Positions 21,538 through 33,027 of a stretch of 64,000 nt of DNA are shown here, in pieces (positions within the stretch are counted from its first letter, which is position 1; each line of letters starts with the position of its first letter). A program made the translations under genes and the position numbers. This DNA comes from Blepharisma japonicum. Its lineage: Eukaryota > Ciliophora > Heterotrichea > Heterotrichida > Blepharismidae. The notes beneath the pieces are model-generated. The model searched no databases. It saw only the letters and a program-made list of their open reading frames with translations, and was not told the DNA's origin. Location of the stretch: NCBI GenBank assembly GCA_949751835.1, contig CATKHK010000027.1, positions 310,001 through 374,000 on the forward strand, read 5' to 3'.

Positions 21538-22419
21538 TTAAAGCACGTCACGTGACCAGTATTTTCTATTTCCACCTCTATTAAAGGTAGGACGATAAAT
21601 ATTGTCGTCTGGGAATGGATATTTCAATCTATAGTTTGGATCTCCAACTCCCTTTCTAACAGGGAATAAGTAATCCATGATTTCATCATTTTCCAACACT
21701 TCTGCTTTTTTATCAGGATCAGCAGGGTTGATCAGTTCATCAATAACCTGGTTTCCAGGGTCAACTCCAAAAGTGATATGGTTGAAGAGCTGTTCCTTTG
21801 TGAAGTACATCCCATAGAAGTAAGGCATAACTCTTGGAAACTCATTCCAATACTTTCTCAATGTGATTGTTGGGAGCATAGCTAAAAAGTAAGTGTCTAG
21901 CCCTGTATAAGTCCAGTCGTCATCAGTCATTCTGAAAATCTTGTTGTCGTAGTCTTGGTATTTGCGGACAATGCCGAGATTAGGACCTGGTCCTTGCTTT
22001 TCAGGGACTTGCATACCCCATGTTCTCCAGTTTCTTGCTCTCGTGTTTCTAGCTTCCATAAGGATTTGGTAGTAAGGATCTCTATTTTTGGCGTAAACTG
22101 GGAACCTAATTTTCAACCTATCGTCCGTATGCATATCAGATATGCAGCCACCTCTTCTCTTCAGTTGTCCAACTGTGAAGTCTACGTATTGCGACATGAA
22201 CCTGCGCCAAAGGCTGGACGTCCAGATCCATCTCCAGATTTTGGTGCCATTTGTGGGATTCCATCTGAGATGAAGGTCTCTGTCCTCAATTTGAGGCATG
22301 TTATTGTATGGAAGGCACATTTCACGCTTGATGAGGAACCATTTTCCGTTCAATTTGTGAGGAGAGAAGAACTTGAGCTGATACCAAAAGATAGGGTTAA
22401 GCCATGCAAATATGGACAT
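21538..22419 (-). CDS. unknown protein rich in aromatic residues, 293 aa
   Basis: Not recognised. The protein is very rich in Trp, Tyr, Phe, Arg and Asp (for example TKIWRWIWTSSLWRRF, then ILRKYWNEF-type segments later), with no predicted TM helix beyond the mildly hydrophobic N-terminus MSIFAWLNPIFWYQL. Composition and length would suit a ciliate-specific mitochondrial complex subunit, but that is a guess. The frame has no UGA and no obvious intron. ATG at 22419, TAA near 21538. Confidence 0.75.
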   Translation of the reverse strand: MSIFAWLNPIFWYQLKFFSPHKLNGKWFLIKREMCLPYNNMPQIEDRDLHLRWNPTNGTKIWRWIWTSSLWRRFMSQYVDFTVGQLKRRGGCISDMHTDDRLKIRFPVYAKNRDPYYQILMEARNTRARNWRTWGMQVPEKQGPGPNLGIVRKYQDYDNKIFRMTDDDWTYTGLDTYFLAMLPTITLRKYWNEFPRVMPYFYGMYFTKEQLFNHITFGVDPGNQVIDELINPADPDKKAEVLENDEIMDYLFPVRKGVGDPNYRLKYPFPDDNIYRPTFNRGGNRKYWSRDVL

Positions 22420-22488
22420 TATTTATTATTACAATTCAATTTAGATTGTTTTAAAAATATTTCGCAAATTGCATTGGAGGAACATTAA

Positions 22489-24351
22489 TTATTTGGTCTC
22501 GGAAAAAACAGATCTTGAGTCTCTATACAGTTTGGGGTTGGATTCTGTCACATTAAATCCTTTAGTTTTCAAGGTTTCTTGCAGCTCGAGGCTTGGAAAA
22601 GCAGAGCAGTTCTCGTTGTAGCTGGGAGAAATTTTTTCACTATAGCTGACAAGTGATTTAAAAGAAGCAGACATGGGACTGAGGAATTTGCCTGAGGAGC
22701 TAAAATTGAGCTGAAGACTTTCGGTGTGTCGGTTTCGCTTGGATTTTTCGAGTAACGAACTAACGACTACACTTTCAGCTTCTCCTGGAAGAAAATCATC
22801 AAGAGACTCTTTGTCTGAGCGAGTTTTGATGGTGTCAGCTTGCTCAATTGCTTTTCTATGTATAGAGAGTTTCTCTAAGCATGATAGTCTTTCTTCAAGC
22901 TCATTGGTTTCTGCTTTCTTGGTTGATAATGGAGATATATCCCCATTTGTTAATATATTTTTGGAAATTCCTGAAGGAGTAGAAGGCTTTGTGTAGGCTC
23001 TTTTTGGAAACTTGGAATAGGACGTGGACATTCTTGTATTCAGTCTTGAAGCAGACTCTGATCTTCTTATAGGGGTGTATGGACCGTTTTCTTGAAAATT
23101 AGTTGAACTGTTAAGTTTTTGGACATTATCACACAGCTCCTGCTTCAAATCAATAATAGATCTTTGGTGGTTCTCTAAACTGATAATTCTTTCTTCAAGT
23201 TCTAGATAAGCTGCAATATTAGTTGTGTCTTCATTTGAATCGTGCTGCTTGGACAAATCTAAATATTTGTGCTCTAATTTTGTGACTTTGTTTCTAACTG
23301 CATTACTTAATTTTTGATGGTTGCCTCTGACTATTAGAATTTCGTTGCTCATTTGATCGAGTTTTGCTTTTAAATCTTCTTGAGCTTTTAAAAACGTTTC
23401 GCTTGTAGAGTTGATTTCTTTTGATATTTTAATGTTTGCATCCTTAAAACTATAGAATTTGGATTGAATAGTAGAAATATTGTTTTGTAACTCTTTAATC
23501 ATAGCTTTCAGATTTTCCTGCATTTCTTTTAGGGAATCAACTGATAAAAGGGTTGGTTTCAGATTTGTTTCTAATAATTCCAGCTTACTTTCTAGATCTT
23601 GCGTCTTTTTGCTGCTTAATATCATTTCAGCTTTGATTGCTTCAACTGAATAATCTAAGTTTTGTCTTTGCTCATTAATCATCGGTATCTGGTCTTTAAT
23701 TTCCATCAAAGGCTTTAAGCTTTCATTTATTCATTCTTTTACCTTATTCTCAAAATTTTCTTGAAAATCTTTTGCTGAATTACTTTGATTAATAAGTTTA
23801 TTTTCTATGCTTGACATTTTGGCGTTCAAATCTTTATAGTTTTCAACAGATTCATTGGAAACCTTACTTAATGCAATTGAGAAGCTCTCAAATAATTTAT
23901 AAATTTGATGGTGTTCCACATTAGATCGCCGATCAGTGCTGAGTGAAGTTCTCGGCTCTTCATTCCTTGATCTGTTAGAATCCATTAATCTAGGAGTTTC
24001 ATTAAGACTGCTTTCTGAATAAATTAAGTTCCTTAATGAATCTTCAATGGAAGAATTTGATACTATATCTTCACTGAGCTCGGCTTTTATCTTTTGGGAT
24101 GAGTCTCTTGCACTTGGACCATAAGCTTGCTCTATTAGTTCTTCTTCATTTGTTTTATCTTGAGTGTCAGATTTGGATTGATTATAAAACGTCAGTTCAA
24201 ATTTGTCATTCATTTGAGGATTCTCTTCTATTCTGATTGGCCCGTTTTGATGCTGTGATTCTGTGTCAACAACTCTTGAAAGAAAGGTATATTGATTATG
24301 GGTTGGGCTTGAATCTTGGAAAGCATAATGAATACTAGGGTTCATGTACAT
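22489..24351 (-). CDS. coiled-coil protein, 620 aa
   Basis: A TGA at complement 23731-23733 is Trp and joins two frames. Residues 1-160 are polar and Ser-rich. A long predicted coiled coil (about 165-380) contains heptad-like SLKEMQENLKAMIKEL, and the C-terminal 240 residues are basic, Ser/Pro-rich (TPIRRSESASRLNTR, YTKPSTPSGISKN). Possibly cytoskeletal or basal-body associated, but no homology is recognised. Start ATG at 24351; a second ATG two codons in is equally plausible. Confidence 0.75.
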
Positions 24352-24736
24352 GGGTTTTATAAATTAAATGGGAAAATAAATTTGTAATTTTTTTATATTT
24401 TATCTTAAAAGAGGCACCCAATTTAAGTTATTATGCTAAATATATGTCTATAAGAGTATAGATATTATGTAGCAACTAAAAAATGATTATAATTGTTTGC
24501 ATTTAATAAATTAAAAATTGCACATAAGCTATATGTAAAAGTATTATTGAACCTTTGAATCATTTTATTATTATAAAAATATGTAATTCTTAACTCCCTT
24601 TTGCCAATAGAGCAGATTCAAGATCAGCGCTTTCTATAAAGCATAATCAGCTATTTCACATACTATAAAATTTTTTCTTTATTTATTCTCAATCCTCTAT
24701 CCTTCTCGTCCTCTGCACTTTTGATATCCTTAAGTA
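24352..24736. other. intergenic, 385 nt, divergent promoters
   Basis: AT-rich spacer between two divergent starts. It should contain both promoters, but no shared motif can be assigned. A pyrimidine-rich tract (about 4680-style TTTCTTTATTTATTCTCAAT at 24672-24691) lies just upstream of the M16 gene. Confidence 0.5.
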
Positions 24737-26266
24737 ATGGCTTTGGATAATAATTATAAAATGGTTATGAGAGCACGTGCCTGGCCTCTCGTTCGCTCCT
24801 TAGTGCGATTTAACTCCAATCTCACTACAACTCGCAATCCTTCAGCTTACATTCTTGACCCAACTTCAGATGTTTCTCAATTTTCAAAGAGCAAGCTGGT
24901 TTACCACGGAGAACTCGAGGATGGAGTAATTCCTGAAGCACTCAAGTATTCGTATCCTTGCAACCAAACTACTCTTTCTAATGGACTTTTAGTTGCATCA
25001 GAAGCAAGCCATAACGCCTTAGCCCACTTATGTGTCGTTGTTAAAGCTGGAGTGAGAAATGAAAATTTCCAAGTCAATGGTATTGGCCATTTTGTGAGGA
25101 AACTTAGATTTAAAGGGACTGAGCAAAGAAGCAAACTTCAGCTTGCAGGAGACGTCGAAAATATTGGAGGGGAGCTTAGGATTAAGGCTGGAAAAGAAGT
25201 CACAGAGTTCCACATTGAAGTACCAAAGGCTTATACAGCAAAAGCAATGGAAATTCTTGCAGATGTAGTTCTCAGCTCTAAATTCAATAAAAATGCTATT
25301 GAAGAACAAAAGGCAGAAAGCGCTGAAGCACTTTTCGACACAGCAGATAATAAAAGGCTTATCTTAGAAAACATTCACTACACTGCTTATAGAGATCATA
25401 TGATTGGACAACCAATTAGAGGAAACCAAAAAAGCATCCAAAATATTACTCAGGACGCTATCAAAGATTATATCGATGCACACTATATTACTCCAAGAAT
25501 GGTGTTGACAGCTACAGGAAATGTAGATCACAAACAAATAGCTGAGTTAGGAGAAAAATACTTTGGAAAAGTAGCTAAGTCTGGAAGAGAAATCACGGGA
25601 GATGATAGGCCAATTTTCACACCTTCAACAGTCACAATCAGAGATGATGATGTCGATTTAGCTCATATGGGTATTTTCTTCCAAGCACCATCATGGAACC
25701 ATGAGGACTTTTATGCCTTCCAAATGCTTGTAAGACTTTGTGGAGACTATGTTCCTGAAAGAGACTCAATTATCAATCATCCATGGCTACAATATAACTA
25801 TCTCCATACCTGGTTTGGAGAAATTGAAGATTTTGGAGGACATTCAAATCACTATTTCCCTTATAGCAATGCTGCCTTGTGGGGACATTATACTCAGAGT
25901 TTAGATTTATCAAGCTTTATCTCCCCTCAAGCTTGTTTATCAGGGACAAAGCGCTATACTGACTATATTATGGAGTCAGAGCTTTACAGAGCTAGAAACC
26001 GTTACTACAACGACTTATTAAACAACACCAGTTTGGGTTCATGGTCAAGCGAAATCGGCCATGAATTATTATACGCAAAGAGAAGAATCCCAAGATCTGA
26101 AGTAGCCAAAAGAATTTCTGTCATGGGCTCCAGACATTTGGAAAAGACCTTCGCAAAGTGGCTTTGGGATTGCGAGCTAGCGGTTGCTATGTATGGTCCA
26201 GTCTTCATGCAGATCAGATTCCATAGTGTCTATCGAGGATACATGAATGGAGGTAACGTGTGGTAA
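24737..26266 (+). CDS. M16 peptidase-like complex III core / MPP-beta-like subunit, 509 aa, degenerate metal site
   Basis: Full-length relative of mitochondrial processing peptidase beta and complex III core protein 1: TLSNGLLVASEA, GVRNENFQVNGIGHF, FKGTEQRSKLQL, MEILADVVLSS, YTAYRDHMIGQPI and RRIPRSEVAKRIS. The N-terminus (RARAWPLVRSLVRFNSN) looks like a mitochondrial presequence. The zinc motif HxxEH of active MPP-beta (HFLEHM) is replaced by HFVRKL, so the chain is predicted catalytically dead, as expected of a structural core subunit or an alpha-like partner. No UGA codon is present. Confidence 0.9.
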   Translation: MALDNNYKMVMRARAWPLVRSLVRFNSNLTTTRNPSAYILDPTSDVSQFSKSKLVYHGELEDGVIPEALKYSYPCNQTTLSNGLLVASEASHNALAHLCVVVKAGVRNENFQVNGIGHFVRKLRFKGTEQRSKLQLAGDVENIGGELRIKAGKEVTEFHIEVPKAYTAKAMEILADVVLSSKFNKNAIEEQKAESAEALFDTADNKRLILENIHYTAYRDHMIGQPIRGNQKSIQNITQDAIKDYIDAHYITPRMVLTATGNVDHKQIAELGEKYFGKVAKSGREITGDDRPIFTPSTVTIRDDDVDLAHMGIFFQAPSWNHEDFYAFQMLVRLCGDYVPERDSIINHPWLQYNYLHTWFGEIEDFGGHSNHYFPYSNAALWGHYTQSLDLSSFISPQACLSGTKRYTDYIMESELYRARNRYYNDLLNNTSLGSWSSEIGHELLYAKRRIPRSEVAKRISVMGSRHLEKTFAKWLWDCELAVAMYGPVFMQIRFHSVYRGYMNGGNVW

Positions 26267-26490
26267 GTAATAGAACTTACTTATTTAATTTTTATTCTCA
26301 TAAAATATATAAGTCAAAATCAAAAAAAATGTCATGACGTGAGCTGTGTTAAATGGACAAAAAAGGGCTTTTCACCCTCAAAATGTGAAGTAATTAATAT
26401 AAAATTTATTTTCCAAGTTTCAAAAATATTATAACATTATCTCCATTTCACTGACGTTCTAAATCCATTCATAAATAATAAACCATAAAT

Positions 26491-27345
26491 ATGAGCTTTC
26501 AGCCTGAATTAAGGCCTATCCTCCCTGCAATTAATCTTATTCCTGCACAAGAAGGCTGTATATATCCTATAATACCCATTTATTCGCCTCTTGTCCCTAT
26601 TCCCATCCAAAATAACCAGCCAGAAGTAAAGCCCAAATATAAAAGGACTTGGAAGCGCAACCAGGTCGAAGCTTTATATGCATTTGCAAAGCTGTATTGT
26701 GGGCAAAATGGTAAAAGCCTCGAAGACCTACAGCTTTTAGATTTTATTGAAATTGCAAAAAGCACTGATAAAACCGCTGAGCAATGTAGAGCGAAACTTC
26801 ATGAAATCCATGCTTCGGGCTCTTTGAGATCTGGAACTTGGTCCGAAGTCGAAGATGGGATGATAAAAGACATGGTCTTGACCGAAAAACTGAAATGGGG
26901 GCAGATTGCAAATCAGTTGAATTCGAAAGTTCATAAAAACATGAAAATAAGAACAGGAAAGCAGTGTAAAGAAAGATGGAATAACCATCTTAATCCACAT
27001 GTAAATAGAGGTGAGTGAACAGCAGTAGAAGATTTAAAGCTCTTAGAGCTTCATAAAGAACATAAAAATCATTGGAGTTTAATTTCTAAAGAAATGACAA
27101 CAAGAACTGAAAGTGCAATAAAGAATAGAATCAAGTCACTTATGAATAAAGAAATGCAAGATGTAAATAATATAAACAACCCGTCGGCTGCAGTTGATAG
27201 ACTTATCATGAAGAAGAAGATTGAAATCTCAAATCTTAAAGATGCACAGGATAATGCAAGCCCCGGAAGTGGCACGAATTATAGTCGTGCTACAATAAAG
27301 AAGCCAACCTTCTCTGATCTTGCGATGGGATTGTTTCCTAACTAG
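26491..27345 (+). CDS. three-repeat MYB DNA-binding protein, 284 aa
   Basis: MYB/SANT repeats at about residues 50-105 (degenerate), 113-168 (RSGTWSEVEDGMIKDMV to GKQCKERWNNHLNPHV) and 173-225 (RGEWTAVEDLKLLELHKEH to TESAIKNRIKSL). The TGA at 27016-27018 provides the first conserved Trp of repeat 3, further support for UGA=Trp. It is a c-MYB-like R1R2R3 arrangement with the N-terminus Pro-rich. Likely a nuclear transcription factor. Ends with TAG at 27343-27345. Confidence 0.93.
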
Positions 27346-27372
27346 CTAAATAGTGTAAATAAAGCATTATAT

Positions 27373-27855
27373 TTAGTGTTTAAACAGAGCCCTTTTCTTC
27401 CAGCTACTTTTTAAAAGTCGAATTGGTCTATTGCAAATATATTTTCCATTCATTTCTTTCATAGCTTTTACGTAATCATCAACTGACCCAAAACTTATAA
27501 ATCCATATCCTTTGCTTTCCCCTGATCTCTTATCAAGAACAATTTTTACTTTTAGGACAGAAGAATATTTCCTGAATGCATTTTTCAGCTTCTCTTCTGT
27601 GACTTCGCTGCCTAGATCTCCTACAAAAGCTCGATAGTCATTTTCTGGCCAGTCTTCCATAGTGGGATCAGTCCATTCTTCCTCTCCAGATTTTCTAAAT
27701 ACTCTTCTCTGAGTTTTCTTTTCTTCTTTTGTCTGCTTTGGTCTGATATTAGGTTGCTCTGGAGGTAAAGTGGCAGGAATAGGCATTCCGTTTGGAAGTT
27801 TGGACAAACCTTCTCCTGTGCTTAGTTTTAACTTCTTAACTGGTTCGCCTTCCAT
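27373..27855 (-). CDS. RBM42: RNA-binding protein, RBM42-like, 160 aa
   Basis: Single C-terminal RRM at residues 70-150 with RNP2 YRAFVGDLG and RNP1 KGYGFISF, closed by MNGKYICNRPIRLLKSSWKKR, the arrangement of RBM42. A conserved lead-in (RVFRKSGEEEWTDPTMEDWPEN) precedes it. At 160 aa it lacks the long N-terminal region of animal RBM42 (about 480 aa). It binds RNA and in other organisms is linked to spliceosomal and mRNP functions. It is convergent with the MYB gene, with 27 nt between stops. Confidence 0.92.
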   Translation of the reverse strand: MEGEPVKKLKLSTGEGLSKLPNGMPIPATLPPEQPNIRPKQTKEEKKTQRRVFRKSGEEEWTDPTMEDWPENDYRAFVGDLGSEVTEEKLKNAFRKYSSVLKVKIVLDKRSGESKGYGFISFGSVDDYVKAMKEMNGKYICNRPIRLLKSSWKKRALFKH

Positions 27856-28099
27856 AATAAAAATAATATAGCTGTAATTTGAGAATCATCTTTACAAAAG
27901 GCAATCTTATAAGGATTTCTATTAATAATAGAAACTATTTTAATAACCAAAATCAGATAAAATATTGTAACTCTTTTAAATGATTCAATAATATTTTCCT
28001 AGAATCTTTAAGTACCGCATTAAATTTTCCTTAAATATTAGAATACTACTGATGTCGCTGATTAAATACACTTTTAAAGTTTGAATTTTTTCTGAAATA

Positions 28100-29947
28100 A
28101 TGATTAATTTAACTGGATTTTCAATCCCTGAATCTTTCGTCCGAGGAGAAAAGCCAATCCAATTCCGCACAATCAGGGCGATGAATAAAGACAAACTTGA
28201 AGAAATCCGTCGAAAAGAAGTGCGGCTCCGTCAGCAGCTAAGAGAAAGGTTTATTTCTGATAAATACAGTCCTACCCGGATATCAATACTAGAAAAACCC
28301 ACTAAACGATTCCATCAAAATGAGCTTTTTATCTCAAGTGAAAAAAAGAAAATCGTAAGGAGAGCACTAGATCTTAAAGCCAAGACAATCAAATTTTCAC
28401 GTCCATCGACTTCTCCTAACAATGAAGGACTGCTATTACAAACATGTGCACTTGTTCAGAGTAAAAATACTCACTCTGATGATAAACTGAGTATAAATCT
28501 GCCTTTATTCTTTTCAACGCCTCAGCTTCCAAAGATAAATAACACACTAGAAAACTGAAAAGTCCTCAATGGGATACCGAAGGATTCAAAAATATTCATA
28601 ATAAACGGAAATTACCCTGTGCTGAGAGAAGCTTTCTTGCAGAGGGGATGAGCAGAAAATACAGACCCTGAAAGCATGCATTTTGATATAAAATGAGCCA
28701 GAAACCCAAGAGTCCCAGCTGATATTCGTGACTGGCAAATGATCAATCATTTCCCTAGGAACATCGAGTTGGCAGCTAAGTGGAATTTTTGTGAAAACAT
28801 AAAAAAGCTTCCCAAGAACACCAAATTCAACCCTTTGAAATTCTTCCCAAGGTGCTTTAAAATTGGATCAAAAGAAAATGAAGAGTTTTACGAGCACTAT
28901 AAAGCGTTAAAAGCATTAGGGATCCTTAAAAGCTACGTCGAAGGTCAAGAAGATTTCTGCTATGAGAAAATATTAGTTGCTAGTAGAGTGTGCCAACGAT
29001 GAGCATTTGATATAGAAAAAAATCCAACTGGTGAAAGAGCAAAACCTTTATCATTAGTCTTAACTGTTGAGTGGAGAATTTTAAATTCAAACAGTCCAAA
29101 CGAAATGGCAAGCGAGCTCTCTAAGCTTCATTTACAAAGTATGCCATCTGCTCAAGACTTACCATCCTATGCTGCAAGCTCCCTTTCTGCTATAAAGAAT
29201 GCTGATCCACAATTTTATATCAATGGCAAAAGAGATATCTGAATTGTAAAGCCAGGAAGAAAATCAAGAGGTAGAGGAATCGCTTTATTTGATAGTATTG
29301 ACCAAATAAGGCAATACACAGGCGGCTCAAAATATTGGGTTATTCAAAAATACATAGAAAATCCTTTGATAATTCAAAAGAAAAAATTCGATATAAGACA
29401 GTGGGTGCTAATCAGTAATTCAGATCCTTTAACTGTTTGGATTTATCAAGATTGCTACCTCAGATTTGCAGTGGATGACTATGAACTTGACAAATTGGGA
29501 AATAAATATATGCACTTAACAAATAACAGCATTGTAAAAAATTCTGATAATTTTGAGGATGCAGAGATTGTAGGCTGCATGTGGCACATAAATCAGCTGA
29601 AAGAGTACTTTCAAGAGAATTGACAAAGAAATGTATGGCAAGATGAAATTTTTCCAAAAATCAGGAAAATTGTGAAAATGTCACTTATGTCAGTCGGGAA
29701 TTTAGGAAGAAGACAATCGTCGTTTGAAATGTTTGGGTATGATTTAATGATTGATGAAAATCTGCAACCTTGGCTGATAGAAATTAACTCAAGCCCAGCT
29801 ATGGATTACAGCACACCAGTGACTGAAGTCCTTGTTAAAGAAGTCTTAAGAGATGCAGTCAAAGTTGTAATTGACCATGCATCTGACGAATGCTGTGACA
29901 CCGGCAAATTTATTTTATGCTATAAAGCAAGATCACGCATTAAGTAG
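28100..29947 (+). CDS. tubulin glycine ligase, TTLL3/8-like, 615 aa
   Basis: TTL-family ATP-grasp ligase that adds glycine to tubulin tails in cilia. ATP-grasp motifs: IVKPGRKSRGRGIALF, WVIQKYIENPLIIQKKKFD, IRQWVLISNSDPLTVW, YLRFAVDDYELDK, HLTNNSIVKNS and PWLIEINSSPAMDYSTP. The pattern IQKYIENPLII and EINSSPxMxxSTPVT matches glycylases rather than glutamylases. The N-terminal 150 residues are basic. Six TGAs are read as Trp, including the one in DIWIVKPG. ATG 28100, TAG 29945-29947. Confidence 0.94.
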
Positions 29948-30009
29948 AATAGATAACTCCTATGTAAAAGAATCATATTTACAATAAATAAATATTATGC
30001 AAGCAATGA

Positions 30010-32454
30010 TTATTGCAAAATGCTTCCTCCAAGCCTTCTTCGCTGGGTTGCATTTTCAAGTTTCTGAGTTTCAATTCCTAGCTCTTTCCAAACGTGCTTT
30101 AGCAGTTTAGCAGACTCTTTCCAGCACTTTTTGAGGTCTTTATTAGACTTGAGCAATGAAGTGATTTCTTTCTCTTTTTCTTCAAGTTTACCATTGAGCT
30201 TGGCAATTTCATCTAAATAGCCTTGGATTTCTTTGGCGGTATTTGCTTTGGCGATTTCGTTGATTGTATTACTTTTTAGGCATTTTAATTTAGCAGCAAG
30301 CTGTTCTCGCTCATTTTGAAGCTCATTCAAAGCTTCTTCTGTCTGTGTGATCATTTGAGTGATCTTTCTGTCGTTTTCATATTTAACTCTGTCAAGCACT
30401 TCATGATGTTCTTCTTCTAGGATTTTGATAGTTTCAGCTTTATCTTTCAAAATTTCTTCGATTCTTTGATCTTTATCATTTAGCCTCAAGGCAAGGCCAG
30501 CTTTTTCTGATTTTTCAGTTATGAGTTCTCTTTCTAGCTCAATGAACTTGATATGATAGTCTTCGTTGACTTCTTGTTTCTGTTTTTTCAATGATTCTAT
30601 GACTTCCATTGAAACTTTTTCTTTTTCTGTCAGTTCTTTAACCTTATCACTCAGCAGTTTCTCATTGAGGGTTTTTTCTCTTATTTTTATTTCTTTTTCA
30701 TTTGCGGTGTTTTGGAGAACTATTGTTTCTTCTCTACATTCAATAAATCGTCTGTACATTAAGTCTTTTTCTTCATGAAGCTTTTTGATTTCTTGTAGAA
30801 ATCCTTCTTTGGACGATTTTAATTTGTCATATTCGTATTGAAGCTGCTCCATCTTGACTTTGTCAGTTTGGTTGTTTGCTAGAGATTCTTGTAAGGCGCA
30901 CACTTGCATTTTCAGAGCATTTATTTGCTCAGTTAGATTAGCAATAATTTTTGCTCTTTCTATTTTGTAAGATTCGAAATCTTCTTGAAGCATCTTTAGA
31001 CCTTCATTTTGAATTTTGGACTTTGTTTTGTATTTTTCGCATTTTTCTTCTATAATTGATTTCTCTTTGGCCATAGTATCCATATGCTCAAGAGCTAGAG
31101 AGTTTGAAGGTCTTTTAGTTGTTGATCTATTGAAATCTTCTTTTTTATGCTCATTTTTTGCCAGTTCGCTGATTTCATCCCCTAGTACAGTCAGCCCAGT
31201 TAATCCTCTATGATATGAAAACGAGTCATCACTCATATTTGACCCACATTCAAGCCTTCTTTCTACCTCCAACTCCTGCATCTTGGTCTCAGCAAAATTT
31301 AGCTTATCTTCCAAGTCATGGCATTGTTTTGTCAACTGTTTAATTTGCTTTTCTTTATTTTCTAGTGCGAAAGCCAAAGACTCAGATTTTTCTTTTTCAT
31401 GCACCAGCTGGTCTTTTATAAAATTGGCCGTTTTTGCAGCTTTATTCAGGTCAACAATTTCTTCTTCTAATGAGTTAACTTTTTTTTGCAAATACTCACT
31501 TTGCTTCGTTACTTCAGACAGCTTTTTTGTTGCATTTACCATATTTTCACATTTCTTTTTATATTGATGCAATTGCTTTTCTGCTTGCTGTAATCGAAAG
31601 ACATTAGAATTTGCGACATCTAATTCATCTCTTAAGCTTGCAATTTCATTTTCATATCTTCTTTTAGCTTCACTTAGCTCTTCTTGTATTACTGATAATT
31701 TGCCTTCTTTTTCACTGATTTTTGATTCTAACTCTATAAAAGTAATATTTGGAGATAGCAATGATGGAGATTTTCTTACCAATTCACTTTCTAAATTGCA
31801 ATTCATTGCTTTCAGCTCATCTCTTTCACTAGCAATTTCATGCTTTTGTGTCGCCAGCTGTGAAAGCTCTTCTTGCATTGCTTGGATTTTATATGTAAGT
31901 CGCTTCTTTTCGTGTCGCAAAATGTGCACTTCTTTCCGCTCAGGGTCTGGAGGTGGTGGTTGATTAGTTGGGAGTTCATTTCCTAAGACTTTTTGAATAA
32001 AGAACATAAGCTGCGTTTGGCATTTTTCATCCAACTGCATTATTGGGTGAATGAAATTTTCTTTTTGAGGCGAATTTAATATTGCGAAAACAACGAGCTC
32101 CATTAAGCTGACTATATCATCAGTTGACTCTTTTCTCGCTATATTTGCAAGATCGATTTCTCCAAAACGATCATGAGGAACTTGTACGACTTGGTCGAGA
32201 TAAGAGTCAATCGTTTTTTTGAGCCTTCGGAGGTTGGCTAGCTTTAAAGCTCAGTTATCGCGTGCATCAAGTGTTATGCACTCTATGTCAAAATGATCTG
32301 GCGACCTTTATAAGTTTTACAGTTTAGCCATCAGCTCATAAAGCAATATGCCATCAGAAAGTTCTGATATTTTTTCACAAGCGTGGCTCAAATTCATTTT
32401 GTTAAGCTGCATAAACCTTACTCATTGAATCAGACTGTAGGAAATATCGTCCAT
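30010..32454 (-). CDS. HOOK-family dynein adaptor, 809 aa
   Basis: Exon 1 is 32321-32454 and exon 2 is 30010-32305, joined across a 15-nt intron. The N-terminal HOOK/CH-like domain (1-150) includes LIQWVRFMQ, ELSDGILLYELM, LDARDNWALKLANLRRLK and VVFAILNSPQKENFI. The rest, from about 170, is almost continuous coiled coil, as in HOOK proteins (about 720 aa in human). HOOKs bind dynein light intermediate chain and activate dynein transport of endosomes. Two TGAs are Trp (LIQW and DNW). A GIRDIN-like hook protein is the alternative. Confidence 0.88.
32306..32320 (-). other. 15-nt intron in the HOOK-like gene
   Basis: On the minus strand, GTAAAACTTATAAAG, phase 2, A at position 10. Unspliced, the frame meets TAA at once; spliced, LMAKL runs on into SPDHFDIE within the HOOK domain. 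Confidence 0.93.
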
Positions 32455-33027
32455 TTAATTTGAAATTTTCTGTATTATATATTTGCATTTCAGTTGTTAT
32501 CTTAAAAATAATATGTAAATAAAAAAAAGTATTGTTGAGGAAAGGAAATGCTGATTTTGGGTAATCTTAAGAAGAGAAGAGCTTATTTTTAGCAATCCTC
32601 CTTATTAATGATAAAAGCATTTTTAATAGGGGTGATATTTAATAGCAAAGTTACTTTAAAAATATTTTAGTTAAAGTTTTGATTAAGTTGCAAATCATCA
32701 AATAAATAAAAAATCATTTCAAACAGTTGCATTTATTTGGCTATGATTTTTATGAATTAAAGATTAAGCAATATATTTCATTATATTTAGTATTGAAAAT
32801 TAAATTATTAAAAAAGAAATTAAATAACTAATAAATCTGGATTTTCCCTGAAATTATTTATTAAAGGAAATTGATATCATTAAAATTATAAAAGGAAACC
32901 TAAAGATTTATGCCTTTCTCATACGTTTTAACTTCAAATAGTAAAATAAAAAGCCTTTGAAGTTTGACAGCAGATAATAATTATAAAAAGTATAGACTAA
33001 AATGGAGGGGTAAAAGATCTTTAAAAT
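32455..33027. other. intergenic, 573 nt
   Basis: Strongly AT-rich with many TTAATTAAA-type runs. No open frame of note on either strand and no structured repeat. Confidence 0.55.
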
